Part shown: positions 1-11,783 of the stretch, piece by piece
Position numbering within the stretch: the stretch's first letter is position 1
How the letters are laid out: every line of letters starts with the position of its first letter
DNA from: an uncultured Acetobacteraceae bacterium
Lineage (GTDB): Bacteria; Pseudomonadota; Alphaproteobacteria; Acetobacterales; Acetobacteraceae
NCBI GenBank assembly: GCA_903907955.1
Contig: CAIVPZ010000057.1
Coordinates: 62,001-126,000, forward strand
Direction: 5' to 3'
Length of the DNA: 64,000 bases
The notes under the pieces: generated by a model
What the model was told of the DNA's origin: nothing
The model's database searches: none
Seen by the model: the letters and a program-made list of their open reading frames with translations, nothing else
Position numbers and translations under genes: made by a program

Positions 1-17
1 CGGCGGCGGACGTAAGG

Positions 18-220
18 AAGGAAGGCCAGGGCTCTGCCCTGGACCCGCCAGGGGTCAGTGGACCCCTGGACCCCGCTACTTGAGGGTCTTGGGGAAAGGG
101 GGCTGAGGAGATGTTGATGCATCTCCTCAGCCCCCTTTCCCCAAGACCCTGAAAAGTAATGGGTTCCAAGGGGCCACTGCCCCTTGGCGGGGTCCAGGGG
201 CAGCGCCCCTGGCCTTCCTT
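18..220. repeat. R3 repeat, composite inverted pair around a 31-bp perfect palindrome
   Basis: Two oppositely oriented copies of a roughly 57-nt unit (about 22-80 and 161-220) flank a perfect inverted repeat with arms 83-113 and 120-150 and a 6-nt loop (114-119). The whole 203 bp can therefore fold into one long imperfect hairpin. The unit recurs at 26135-26188 and 36927-36983, and a remnant lies near 62610. The right edge touches the stop codon of the enoyl-CoA hydratase gene, so a role in ending or stabilising transcripts is plausible. No transposase is present. Confidence 0.85.
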
Positions 221-993
221 CACGCCCGCCGCGCCGCCAGGAACGCCCGCATCCGGCTGCCCGGCTCCTCGGTATCCCAGGCCCCGGCAAACGCCGCGAT
301 GCCGTGGGCAATCGCGCCGGCCGGCAACAGTTCCTCCCAGTCCCGCAGCAGCGCCTTCTGCCGGCGGATCGCTTGCGGTCCGGCGGCCAGCACGTCGCCG
401 ACGACGCGCGCCACCGCACGGGTCAGTTCCTCGGACGGCACCACTTCCTCCACCAGGCCCCAGGCAAGCGCGGTGGCGGCATCGATCGGCTCGCCGGTCA
501 GCAGCAGGCGGCGGGTGCGCCCCCAGCCGATCAGCAGCGGCAGCAGCGCCGCCTCGGCGGCGCTGGGGATGCCCATGCGCACGTCCGGCATGGCAAACAG
601 CGCGCCCCCGGCCGCCACCCGCAGGTCGCAGGCCGCGGCGATCAGCAGTCCGGCGCCGATGGTCCAGCCCTGCAGCCGGGCCACCACCGGCACCGGCAGG
701 CTGCGGATCGCGTCGCAGACGCCGTGCAGGGCGGCGATGATTTCGCGCGCGCCATCCCGGTCCAGCGCCGCCATCTCGGCGATGTCGGCGCCGCCGATGA
801 AGGCGCGCTCGCCGTCGCCGGCCAGCACCACCACGCGCAGCCGGTGGTCGCCGGCCAGCACCTGCAGGGCGGCGGCAAGCGCGGCCATGGCGGCGGCATT
901 GAGCACGTTGAGTTTGGCCGGGTTGCTCACGGTGATCCGGGCGACCCGCCCTTCCGGCCGGTCATCGAGCGTCGTCACAATCCGCGCGGTCAT
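220..993 (-). CDS. enoyl-CoA hydratase/isomerase (crotonase) family protein
   Basis: A 257-residue protein of normal crotonase length. The oxyanion-hole segments are clear: GERAFIGGADIAEM near residue 65 and GWTIGAGLLIAAACDLRVA near 110. Members bind acyl-CoA thioesters and hydrate, isomerise or hydrolyse them. The segment where the second catalytic Glu sits in true hydratases reads GIPSAAEAALL rather than GAGGTQRL, so the exact reaction is open. The ATG start is followed directly by a good crotonase N-terminus. It is divergent from msrA with a 70-bp gap. The TGA stop abuts an R3 repeat. The family is certain; the substrate is not. Confidence 0.85.
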   Translation of the reverse strand: MTARIVTTLDDRPEGRVARITVSNPAKLNVLNAAAMAALAAALQVLAGDHRLRVVVLAGDGERAFIGGADIAEMAALDRDGAREIIAALHGVCDAIRSLPVPVVARLQGWTIGAGLLIAAACDLRVAAGGALFAMPDVRMGIPSAAEAALLPLLIGWGRTRRLLLTGEPIDAATALAWGLVEEVVPSEELTRAVARVVGDVLAAGPQAIRRQKALLRDWEELLPAGAIAHGIAAFAGAWDTEEPGSRMRAFLAARRA

Positions 994-1063
994 GCGTCAT
1001 TTCTCCGGGCGCTGGACAAGCCGGCCCCGCAGGCCACTTCTAGCGCAGTGAGGGAGAAGAACC

Positions 1064-1603
1064 ATGACGGAACAGGTCGCGACACTGGGCGGCGGGTGCT
1101 TCTGGTGCCTGGAGGCGGTGTATCTGGGCCTGCGCGGGGTGTCGCGGGTGGTATCGGGCTATGCCGGCGGGGAGCTGGCCAATCCCACCTACGAGCAGGT
1201 CTGCGGCAAACGCAGCGGGCATGCCGAGGTGATACAGATCACCTTCGACCCCGCCGAGGTCAGCTATGAGGACCTGTTGCGGGTATTCTTCACCATCCAC
1301 GACCCCACCACGAAGGACCGCCAGGGCAACGATTCCGGGCCGCAGTACCGCTCCATCATCCTCACCCGTGACGACGCCCAGCACGCCGCGGCGGCGCAGG
1401 TCATCGCCGAGATCGAGGCGGCAGGCATCTGGCCGGGCCGGCTGGTGACCGAACTGAGGCCGCTGGAGGTGTTCTGGCCGGCCGAGGAATACCATCAGAA
1501 CTATTTCGCCCGGAACCCGTGGCAGGGCTATTGCCAGGCGGTGGTGGCACCGAAGGTGGCGAAATTCCGCAAGGCGTTCTCGGATCGGCTGAAAGCGAAG
1601 TAG
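1064..1603 (+). CDS. msrA: peptide-methionine (S)-S-oxide reductase MsrA
   Basis: A 179-residue cytoplasmic repair enzyme that reduces the S-epimer of methionine sulfoxide using thioredoxin. The GGCFWC motif at residues 9-14 holds the nucleophilic Cys. The family blocks VVSGYAGG, GHAEVIQITFDP, FFTIHDPTT and GPQYRSII all follow in order. Length is typical. The ATG lies behind a purine-rich ribosome binding site (gagggagaagaacc). It stands alone, followed 30 bp later by a small DUF4169 gene. Confidence 0.95.
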   Translation: MTEQVATLGGGCFWCLEAVYLGLRGVSRVVSGYAGGELANPTYEQVCGKRSGHAEVIQITFDPAEVSYEDLLRVFFTIHDPTTKDRQGNDSGPQYRSIILTRDDAQHAAAAQVIAEIEAAGIWPGRLVTELRPLEVFWPAEEYHQNYFARNPWQGYCQAVVAPKVAKFRKAFSDRLKAK

Positions 1604-1633
1604 ATTCTGCCCCAGAGGCGTGAGGATGCGGCG

Positions 1634-1822
1634 GTGGGTGAGATCGTCAATCTGCGGCAGGCGCGCAGGCGGCAGGAGCGGGCGCGGCGCGCGGCTGAGG
1701 CGGCGGAGAACCGGGTGAAATCCGGCCGGACGGCGGCGGAGAAGCGCGCCGATGTGCTCAAAGCCGAGCGGTTGCGACGCACGCAGGACGGCGCACGGCT
1801 GGAGGACGACCAGGAGCGGTGA
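1634..1822 (+). CDS. DUF4169 family small protein
   Basis: A 62-residue, highly basic and helical protein starting at GTG: MGEIVNLRQARRRQERARR, then a second charged helix ending in RLEDDQER. The EIVNLRQARR opening and the GRTAAEKRAD middle match what I recall of the DUF4169 family, small alphaproteobacterial proteins of unknown role. It is 30 bp after msrA and could be cotranscribed with it. The 193 bp between this gene and the kinase (1823-2015) hold no further gene that I can support. Confidence 0.7.
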   Translation: MGEIVNLRQARRRQERARRAAEAAENRVKSGRTAAEKRADVLKAERLRRTQDGARLEDDQER

Positions 1823-2015
1823 GAGGCTCCGTGCTGCGCGCCGGTCCGCCGCTGGCGCGAGCAACGCGACGCGACGATCAGGCCGCCTTTGCATTGCCCG
1901 GCGGAGCGGGTGCCGCGGATGTCATTACGTATTTGCTGACGTCTCGCGCGCATAACGGCGCTGCAGTAACGTGCCCCCTTTTGCTGGCCCGCGAAACGGC
2001 GCGAAGGGGTTGGTG

Positions 2016-5606
<3,591 letters not shown>

Positions 5607-5627
5607 TGGCGGCGGGAACCGCGCGCC

Positions 5628-6218
5628 CTACCCTCTGGTCCTGACAGCGGCCTCAACCCGGCCGCACAGCGCCCCGACCGCCGCCGTCATCGCACCGACG
5701 GCGTCCTGCGGCGTGGTCCCCGCCAGCGCCGCCTCCCCCTCCACCCGCTGCTGCAGCACCAGGTGCGCCGTGGCGCCGCCTTCCGCCACCAGCGTCACCC
5801 CGAGCGCCGTGCGGGCCAGCCTCGCGGCCGGCGCCGTCCACAGCGCGTCGAGTTCGGCTTCCAGCACCAGCCCGGCGGCAAGCCGGCTGCCCGGCGCGAC
5901 CACCGCGGAGAACAGCCCGCAATCGGCGAGCCAGCCGCGCACCGCCTGCTCCACCGCCTGGGGCGGCGGCACCGACCATTCCTCGTAGAATTCGGTGCGG
6001 ATGCTGCCGTCGGGCTGCACCGATTGCAGGCCGCGCGCCTCCAGGCCGGGACCGGCGGCGAAGCTGCGCACCAGCAGCACCGCCCCGCCGCTGCGCGGCG
6101 GCAGGGCCTCCGGGCGGCGCACCAGCAGCGGCCATTGGCGGCGCTCGGCATAGGGCCGGGTTTCGAGGCCGCAACCGGCCAGCACCAGCGGCACAGCGAG
6201 CATGGCACGGCGTTTCAT
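5628..6218 (-). CDS. ABC-type transport auxiliary lipoprotein (PqiC/DUF330-like)
   Basis: A 196-residue protein with a short signal sequence and a lipobox (LVLAGC, Cys near residue 16), so probably a lipoprotein. The GAVLLVRSFAAGPGLEARGL and YEEWSVPPPQAVEQAVRGWL segments match the ABC_trans_aux domain found beside MCE transporters. It is the last gene of the Mla-like operon, overlapping mlaD by 4 bp (ATGA). By analogy with PqiC and MlaA partners it probably anchors the MCE protein to the outer membrane. Confidence 0.8.
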   Translation of the reverse strand: MKRRAMLAVPLVLAGCGLETRPYAERRQWPLLVRRPEALPPRSGGAVLLVRSFAAGPGLEARGLQSVQPDGSIRTEFYEEWSVPPPQAVEQAVRGWLADCGLFSAVVAPGSRLAAGLVLEAELDALWTAPAARLARTALGVTLVAEGGATAHLVLQQRVEGEAALAGTTPQDAVGAMTAAVGALCGRVEAAVRTRG

Positions 6219-7225
6219 CGATTGCCCTCCCGCGGCGGCGGCCCGCCCATCAGCACGCCGGCCGGGTAGCGGCGCAGCGTCTCGGTGGTCTCGCGCAGAT
6301 TGGCCGCCGCCGCGCGGGCATCGCGCAGCAGCGGCACCAGCTCCGATTGCGCGTCCGCCAGCCCCCCGCTGGTGCGGCGCACCGCGGCCTCCAGCGCCGC
6401 CACCAGCGCCGGCAGCTTGCCGGCAACGTCGGCCAGCCGGTCGGCGGCGCGCGCCGTGGCAGCGAGCGCCTCGTGCGCCTGCGGGCCGCCCACCAGCCCG
6501 CGCAGCGCGGCGGCGGCGGCCCGCGCCTCCGCCGTCAGCCCGGGCAGATCGGCGCGCTCCACCGCCTGCCGCGCCGTCACCATCAGGACCGTCGCGCTGG
6601 CCATCGCCTGCTGCGCGTCGCCGCCCTGGGCAAGCTGGCCATGCAGATCGTCGAGCAGCCGCTGCGCCGAGCCGGCCAGACCCACCAGGTCAACCGCATT
6701 GATATGCGCCAGCAGCGTCTCCGCCGCGTCCTGCACCTTGGCCAGCGTGCTCGGCACCGAGGGGATCACGTCGTATTTCGGCGTCCAGGGCACCGAGGCG
6801 ACCGGGAACTTCTCGGGATCGACAAAATCAAGTTCGATATAGGCCAGTCCGGTGATGCCCTGGCTGGCCAGCCGGGCGCGCAGCCCGGAGGCCACTGCCG
6901 TGTCCAGCCCCGAGCGGCGGCCGGTGCGGCCGAGATCGATGACATAGCGGACATACACCAGGCGGTTGGCGGCTTCCTGGCCCTCGGGATTCTGGTAGAT
7001 CGCGCTGACCAGTCCGATCTCGGTCACCTCGCCGAGCGAAACGCCGCGGAACTTCACCGGCGCGCCGTTCTCCAGCCCCTGCACGCTTTCCTTGAAATAG
7101 GTCTCGAAAATCTGGCCGCTGCGGATGCGGTTGCCGGTCAGGAACAGCACCAGCGCCACCGCCACCGCCACCCCGGTGGCCAGCAGCAGCCCCACCCGCA
7201 GGAACGTGCCGCGTCCGCTGCTCAT
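6215..7225 (-). CDS. MlaD/MCE-family lipid transport protein
   Basis: A 336-residue protein with one N-terminal TM helix (residues 11-29) and an MCE domain after it (SGQIFETYFKESVQGL, then APVKFRGVSLGEVTEIGL). A long helical tail rich in Ala follows. MCE proteins form a periplasmic ring that carries lipids between the membranes. It overlaps the ATPase gene by 4 bp and the lipoprotein gene by 4 bp, so all three are likely translated in a coupled way. Length is in the usual range for a single-MCE protein with a helical tail. Confidence 0.9.
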   Translation of the reverse strand: MSSGRGTFLRVGLLLATGVAVAVALVLFLTGNRIRSGQIFETYFKESVQGLENGAPVKFRGVSLGEVTEIGLVSAIYQNPEGQEAANRLVYVRYVIDLGRTGRRSGLDTAVASGLRARLASQGITGLAYIELDFVDPEKFPVASVPWTPKYDVIPSVPSTLAKVQDAAETLLAHINAVDLVGLAGSAQRLLDDLHGQLAQGGDAQQAMASATVLMVTARQAVERADLPGLTAEARAAAAALRGLVGGPQAHEALAATARAADRLADVAGKLPALVAALEAAVRRTSGGLADAQSELVPLLRDARAAAANLRETTETLRRYPAGVLMGGPPPREGNR

Positions 7226-7977
7226 GCCGCCTCCCGCCGGAAGAAGCCGCGCACCTTCGGGTCGGTGCTTTCGTCGCGCAGCCGGCGCGGATCGCCGGAC
7301 GCGATCACTCCCTGCGCACCGTGGTCGAGCATGAGGCAGCGGTCGGCGATGGCAAGGATGGAGGCCAGTTCATGGGTCACCACCACGAAGGTCAGCCCGA
7401 GGTCGCGCCGAAGCTCAAGAATCAATGCATCGAGCCCCGCCGAGGTAACCGGGTCCAGCCCGGCCGAGGGCTCATCGAGGAACAGCAGCGGCGGATCGAG
7501 CGCGAGCGCCCGGGCGATCGCCGCCCGCTTGGCCATGCCGCCGGAAACCTCGGCCGGCAGCAGCGACACCGAATCGGCCAGCCCGACCAGGCCGAGCTTC
7601 AGCCGGGCAATTCGCCGGCGGGCGGCCAGCGGCAGGTCGGTGTGCATCTCCAGGGGCAGCATCACGTTCTCCAGCAGCGTCATGCTGCCGAACAATGCGC
7701 CGGATTGGAACATCACGCCGATGCGGCGCAGCACCTCCGCCAGCGCGTCCGGCGCGGCGGCGGTGATGTCGCAGCCCAGCAATTCGACGCTGCCCGCGCT
7801 CGGCGGCAACAGGCCGATGCACTGGCGCAGCAGGGTGGACTTGCCGCAGCCCGAGCCGCCCAGGATGACGAACACTTCTCCGTGCGCCACGTCGAAGTTC
7901 ACGTCACGGTAAAGCAAACGGCCGCCGAAGCTCTGCGCCAGCCCGCGGCCACACAGCGCGGCGGCTTCCGCCGTCAC
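7222..7977 (-). CDS. MlaF-type ABC transporter ATP-binding protein
   Basis: A 251-residue ATPase. It has Walker A GGSGCGKST, a signature region LPAEVSGGMAKRAAIARAL, Walker B LLFLDEPSAGLDP and a switch His in VVVTHEL. SGGMAKR in the signature is typical of MlaF-type lipid transporters. The reading frame stays open far upstream, but the GTG at 7977 overlaps the permease stop (GTGA) and begins just before the first ATPase strand, so I take it as the start. It probably energises the MlaE permease encoded upstream. Confidence 0.9.
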   Translation of the reverse strand: MTAEAAALCGRGLAQSFGGRLLYRDVNFDVAHGEVFVILGGSGCGKSTLLRQCIGLLPPSAGSVELLGCDITAAAPDALAEVLRRIGVMFQSGALFGSMTLLENVMLPLEMHTDLPLAARRRIARLKLGLVGLADSVSLLPAEVSGGMAKRAAIARALALDPPLLFLDEPSAGLDPVTSAGLDALILELRRDLGLTFVVVTHELASILAIADRCLMLDHGAQGVIASGDPRRLRDESTDPKVRGFFRREAA

Positions 7978-9098
7978 AGGTGAAGCCGGTAGAGCAGCAC
8001 GGCGAACAGCCCGTCGAGCATGATGGTGGCGACGATGCCGCCGACCACCGCCTCGGTCGCCGCCTGGCCCACCGCGCGCGGCCCGTAATCGGCGGTCAGC
8101 CCGGCGCGGCAGCCGATCGCCGCCACCACCGCGCCGAACGCCACCGACTTGGCAATGCCCTGGTAGAAATCCGCCGGCACCACCCAGTAGACGATCTGGT
8201 TGCGGATTGCCGCCATCGGGATGCCGGCCCCCACCAGCACCACGCTCATGCCCACCAGTCCCGCCAGTTCCATCAGCACGGTCAGCGCCGGCGTTACCAG
8301 CACCGCCGCCGCCATGCGCGGCAGCACCAGCATGGTCATCGGGTCGATGCCCATGGTGACCAGCGCGTCCACCTCCTGGTTCACCTTCATGGTGCCAATC
8401 TCGGCGGCGAAGGCCGAGCCCGAGCGGCCAGCCAGCACCACCGAGGCCAGCAGCGGCCCCAGTTCGCGCAGCAGGCTGATGGCGACCAGGTTGGCGACAT
8501 ACACGTCGGCGCCGAAGCGCTGCATCGGCACCAGCGACTGGAAGGCCAGGATCAGCCCGATGAGCAGGCCAAGCAGCAGCACCAGCGGCACCGCGCGCAC
8601 CCCGGCCTCGTCGGCGGTGCGCAACAGGTCGGCGATGCGGAACTGGCGCGACCGCGCCGGCAGATGCAGCACCGCCAGCACCGCCTCGCCCAGAAAGGCG
8701 AAGCCATCGCCAGCCAGCGTCAGCCCCTGGCCGATCACCACGTGCCAGGGCGGCTGCGGCACCGGCGGCGGGCACGGCGGCTCGACCAGGGCGGTGCGCG
8801 CCCGCGCCAGCACGGCGGCAACCTGCGGCCGGGCGCCCTCCAGCGCGGCACCCGCGCGCGCCTCCGCCATGGTCAGCAGCAAGGCCGCGCCGGCGGTGTC
8901 GCAGCTCTCCAGCCCGGCGAGGTCGATCACCAGCCTGCGGGCGGGCGACGCCGCGGCGAGCCGCAGGGCTTCCAACCACAGCCGGCCGGCAGCGGCAACG
9001 TCGAGCCGGCCGGACACCGACAGCACCCGCGCCCCGCCGCGCTCGGTGGCAGCGAGCACGGCCGCCGGCAGCCTTGCGGCGGGCGCGGCCTGCGTCAT
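7974..9098 (-). CDS. STAS-domain fused MlaE-type lipid transporter permease
   Basis: A 374-residue protein. The first 100 or so residues are a STAS domain (LVIDLAGLESCDTAGAALLL), which replaces a free MlaB. The rest is a polytopic MlaE permease with ELGPLLASVVLAGRSGSAFAAEIGTM and a DALVTMGIDP block. The ATG at 9098 overlaps the stop of the short permease gene upstream (ATGA), and the end overlaps the ATPase start (GTGA). The fusion is common outside Gammaproteobacteria. It acts in the inner membrane in phospholipid transport. Confidence 0.9.
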   Translation of the reverse strand: MTQAAPAARLPAAVLAATERGGARVLSVSGRLDVAAAGRLWLEALRLAAASPARRLVIDLAGLESCDTAGAALLLTMAEARAGAALEGARPQVAAVLARARTALVEPPCPPPVPQPPWHVVIGQGLTLAGDGFAFLGEAVLAVLHLPARSRQFRIADLLRTADEAGVRAVPLVLLLGLLIGLILAFQSLVPMQRFGADVYVANLVAISLLRELGPLLASVVLAGRSGSAFAAEIGTMKVNQEVDALVTMGIDPMTMLVLPRMAAAVLVTPALTVLMELAGLVGMSVVLVGAGIPMAAIRNQIVYWVVPADFYQGIAKSVAFGAVVAAIGCRAGLTADYGPRAVGQAATEAVVGGIVATIMLDGLFAVLLYRLHL

Positions 9099-9559
9099 CA
9101 CCTCGCCTGCGCGGCCAGTGCCCGCAGCAACGGCCAGACGGCGGCGGCCAGCAGCAACGCCGCCAGCCAGCCCAGCCCGGCGCCGGCCAGCGCGCGGGCG
9201 AAGCCCAGCCCAAGCCCCGCCAGCAGCCAGGGCGCCGCCAGCGGCAGCCAGATCCGGCGCACCACCAGCGCGGGGGCGGCCAGGCTGGCGGCGATCCGCA
9301 GCGTCGCGGCGGGGATGCGGCGCAGCCCCCAGCCCAGCGGCAGCGCCACGCACGGCAACAGCGCCAGGGCATCGGCCGCCAGCGTGCCCGGCCCGGGCAA
9401 CGGCACCAACCCCGCCGCCAGCAGCAAAGTCGCCAGCGTCGCCGCGCCTGCCGCCGGCAGCCGGGCCAGCGCAACACCCAGCGGCAGCGCCACCGCCGCG
9501 GCCAGCGCGGCAGCCGCCAGTGCGTGCAGCAAGGTGCCGGCCATGTCCACCGGGATCAT
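9098..9559 (-). CDS. short binding-protein-dependent ABC permease-like protein
   Basis: A 153-residue, very Ala/Leu-rich membrane protein with about four hydrophobic helices. The opening LLHALAAAALAAAVALPLG and the later IWLPLAAPWLLAGLGLGF match the start and the EAA-like/end region of ModB/PotB-type permeases. It is far shorter than the usual 220-290 residues, as if the central helices were lost. It lies 15 bp after a solute-binding protein gene and overlaps the mlaE-like gene by ATGA. It may be a decayed permease or a reduced membrane partner of the binding protein. No matching ATPase is present apart from the MlaF-like one. Confidence 0.55.
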   Translation of the reverse strand: MIPVDMAGTLLHALAAAALAAAVALPLGVALARLPAAGAATLATLLLAAGLVPLPGPGTLAADALALLPCVALPLGWGLRRIPAATLRIAASLAAPALVVRRIWLPLAAPWLLAGLGLGFARALAGAGLGWLAALLLAAAVWPLLRALAAQAR

Positions 9560-9574
9560 CAGCGGATGGTCACG

Positions 9575-10600
9575 TCAATGTGCGAGCCAGGCATCGAAAC
9601 GACCCTGCAGTTTTTCCCCGTTGTCGCGCCAGAACGCCTCATCGACGAAGATGGTGCCGGCGTTGGCGGTTGGCGAGGCGGCCAGCAGCTCGGGCGGCAG
9701 ACCGTCATTGGCCCCCCGCGCCAGCCCGCCGAGGGCGGCGACCTCCGGCAGCCTGGCCTGCACCTTCGCCTCCCCCGCGAAGGCCAGGAAGCGTTGCGCA
9801 TCCGCCTGATTGGGCGTGCCCTTCACGATCGCCCAGTACTCCGCCTCGACCAGCCCGCCGGCCCATTGCACGCCGAAATTATGCCCGCCGCCGCGGTCGG
9901 CCAGCACGACCGCCGGCGAATCCGCGCTGGTCATCAGCACCTCCCCGGAGGCAAGCAGGTGCAGCCCGTCGCGGGCGCCCGGGGTCCACCAGACGACATA
10001 GGGCGAAAGCTGGTCAAGCCGGCGGAACGCGCGCGCCACCCCGTCATCGCTGCGCAGCGCGCGATACACCTCGCCGGGCGCCACGCCATCGGCGAGCAGC
10101 GCGATCTCCAGCGTGCCGCGGGGCGCGCGGCGCAGGCCGCGCTTGCCCGGCACGCGGGCGATGTCCCAGAACTCCTGCCAGCCCGGCGTGCCGGGGAACT
10201 TGCCACGGTCCCATGAAAGCACGGTGGCGCGGGCGAAGGCGCCCAGGCCGCACTCGGTGGCGCCCTGCGGCAGCATTCGGTCGCGCCCGCCCAGCGCCGC
10301 CCAGTCGAGCTTCTCCAGCAGCCCTGCCTGGCAGGCCGGCTGCAGGTCGGCGCCGCTGACGGCCACCACGTCCCAGCCGGCGGCGGTGCGCAGCGCCTCC
10401 GGCGCGGCCGGGCGGGTAAGCGCATCGACCTTCACCCCGGTGGCGGCGAACGGGGCGATAAAGACGTGCCGCAGCGCCGGCCCGGGTTCGCCGGCCGGCA
10501 ACGCGACCGTGAGGTCGCGCGCCCGCGCGGTCGCGGGCCCGAGGAGGGCAAGGGCAAGAAAGCCGGCCGCCAGGTGGGCGCGCAGCGTCATGTCGATCAT
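9575..10600 (-). CDS. periplasmic ABC solute-binding protein (PotD/PBP2-like)
   Basis: A 341-residue protein with an N-terminal signal peptide (hydrophobic LAAGFLALALLG, then ARARD). The body has features of the spermidine/putrescine-type binding proteins: LLEKLDW, QEFWDIARVPGKRGLR, and a C-terminal TIFVDEAFWRDNGEKL. ATG 10600 is chosen because the signal peptide follows at once; ATG 10591 is an alternative. The ligand cannot be read from sequence. It heads a six-gene run that continues into the Mla-like transporter and is divergent from pyrB across 188 bp. Confidence 0.75.
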   Translation of the reverse strand: MIDMTLRAHLAAGFLALALLGPATARARDLTVALPAGEPGPALRHVFIAPFAATGVKVDALTRPAAPEALRTAAGWDVVAVSGADLQPACQAGLLEKLDWAALGGRDRMLPQGATECGLGAFARATVLSWDRGKFPGTPGWQEFWDIARVPGKRGLRRAPRGTLEIALLADGVAPGEVYRALRSDDGVARAFRRLDQLSPYVVWWTPGARDGLHLLASGEVLMTSADSPAVVLADRGGGHNFGVQWAGGLVEAEYWAIVKGTPNQADAQRFLAFAGEAKVQARLPEVAALGGLARGANDGLPPELLAASPTANAGTIFVDEAFWRDNGEKLQGRFDAWLAH

Positions 10601-10788
10601 TGTCCGATACCGGGAAGCCCCGCGGCCGCCACGCCGAACCGTATCGCCGCCGGGCCGACAGGGCAATCCGGCCGGCCGGGCAAGGCGGCGCCGCGGGCAT
10701 GCACAGGCCACGCAGGCTGGGCAACCCCCTGGCCATGCCTGCCCCGGCTGGCTAACGTCCGCCCCCGTAAACAGCCGGGACTCGCCGC

Positions 10789-11724
10789 TTGAATCAACCG
10801 CCCCGCCACCTGCTGCAGATCGAGGGCCTCCATCCGCCGCAGATCGCCGCCATGCTGAACGTGGCGGAGAGCTATGTATTGCTGAACCGGTCCGGCAAGA
10901 CCCAGCGCGACCTGTTGCGCGGGCGCACCCTGATCAATCTGTTCTTCGAAGATTCAACCCGCACCCGCACCAGCTTCGAACTGGCCGGCAAGCGGCTGGG
11001 CGCCGATGTCATCAACATGTCGGTTTCCACCAGCAGCGTGAACAAGGGCGAGACGCTGCTGGACACCGCGGCGACCCTGAACGCCATGCATTGCGACCTG
11101 CTGGTGGTGCGGCACGACCAGTCCGGCGCCCCGGCGCTGCTGGCGCAGAAGGTCGATGCGGCGGTGATCAACGCCGGCGACGGCACCCACGAGCACCCCA
11201 CCCAGGCGCTGCTCGACGCGCTGACCATCCGCCGCCGGCGCGGCCGGCTGGAGGGGCTGGTGGTGGCGATCTGCGGCGACATCCTGCACAGCCGGGTGGC
11301 GCGCTCGAACATCCACCTGCTCACCACCATGGGCAGCCAGGTGCGGGTGATCGGCCCGCCCACGCTGATCCCGCCGGAGGCCGAGCGGCTCGGGGTGACG
11401 GTGTTCCACGACATGCAACGCGGGCTGGAAGGCGCCGACATCGTCATGGCGCTGCGGCTGCAGAAGGAGCGCATGGCGCGCGGCCTGGTGCCGAGCGCGC
11501 GCGAGTTCTTCCGCTTCTACGGGCTGGACGCGGCCAAGCTCGCCTGGGCGAAGCCGGACGCGCTGGTCATGCACCCCGGCCCGATGAACCGCGGCGTGGA
11601 GATCGACAGTGCGGTGGCCGATGACCCGGCGCACAGCGTCATCCGCGAGCAGGTGGAAATGGGGGTGGCGGTGCGCATGGCGGTGCTGGACCTGCTGTCA
11701 CGCCGGTCGCGCCGCAACGACTGA
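10789..11724 (+). CDS. pyrB: aspartate carbamoyltransferase catalytic subunit
   Basis: A 311-residue cytoplasmic enzyme that joins carbamoyl phosphate and aspartate in pyrimidine synthesis. It has the carbamoyl-phosphate motif [11 protein letters not shown] (near residue 48), the HPTQALLD motif and [12 protein letters not shown]. Length is normal for PyrB. The start is TTG at 10789; there is no in-frame ATG before residue 22. No pyrC follows. Instead a strong hairpin lies 6 bp after the stop, so pyrB appears to be transcribed alone here. Confidence 0.95.
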   Translation: MNQPPRHLLQIEGLHPPQIAAMLNVAESYVLLNRSGKTQRDLLRGRTLINLFFEDSTRTRTSFELAGKRLGADVINMSVSTSSVNKGETLLDTAATLNAMHCDLLVVRHDQSGAPALLAQKVDAAVINAGDGTHEHPTQALLDALTIRRRRGRLEGLVVAICGDILHSRVARSNIHLLTTMGSQVRVIGPPTLIPPEAERLGVTVFHDMQRGLEGADIVMALRLQKERMARGLVPSAREFFRFYGLDAAKLAWAKPDALVMHPGPMNRGVEIDSAVADDPAHSVIREQVEMGVAVRMAVLDLLSRRSRRND

Positions 11725-11730
11725 AGGCGA

Positions 11731-11765
11731 TGCGCCAGGGTTGGCACGGTGCAAACCCTGGCGCA
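11731..11765. terminator. bidirectional hairpin between convergent pyrB and DUF2950 genes
   Basis: Perfect 12-bp inverted repeat (arms 11731-11742 and 11754-11765, arm sequence tgcgccagggtt) with an 11-nt loop. It sits between two convergent stop codons. There is no clear T tract on either side, so it may act with Rho or as an mRNA 3'-end protector. Confidence 0.7.
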
Positions 11766-11783
11766 GCCGATCGGTCATCGCGC

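Noticed and set aside
1971-2015. GTG start 45 bp upstream for the hybrid kinase
   Set aside because: The extra 15 residues are not signal- or domain-like, and ATG 2016 has a purine-rich site upstream and leads straight into TM1.
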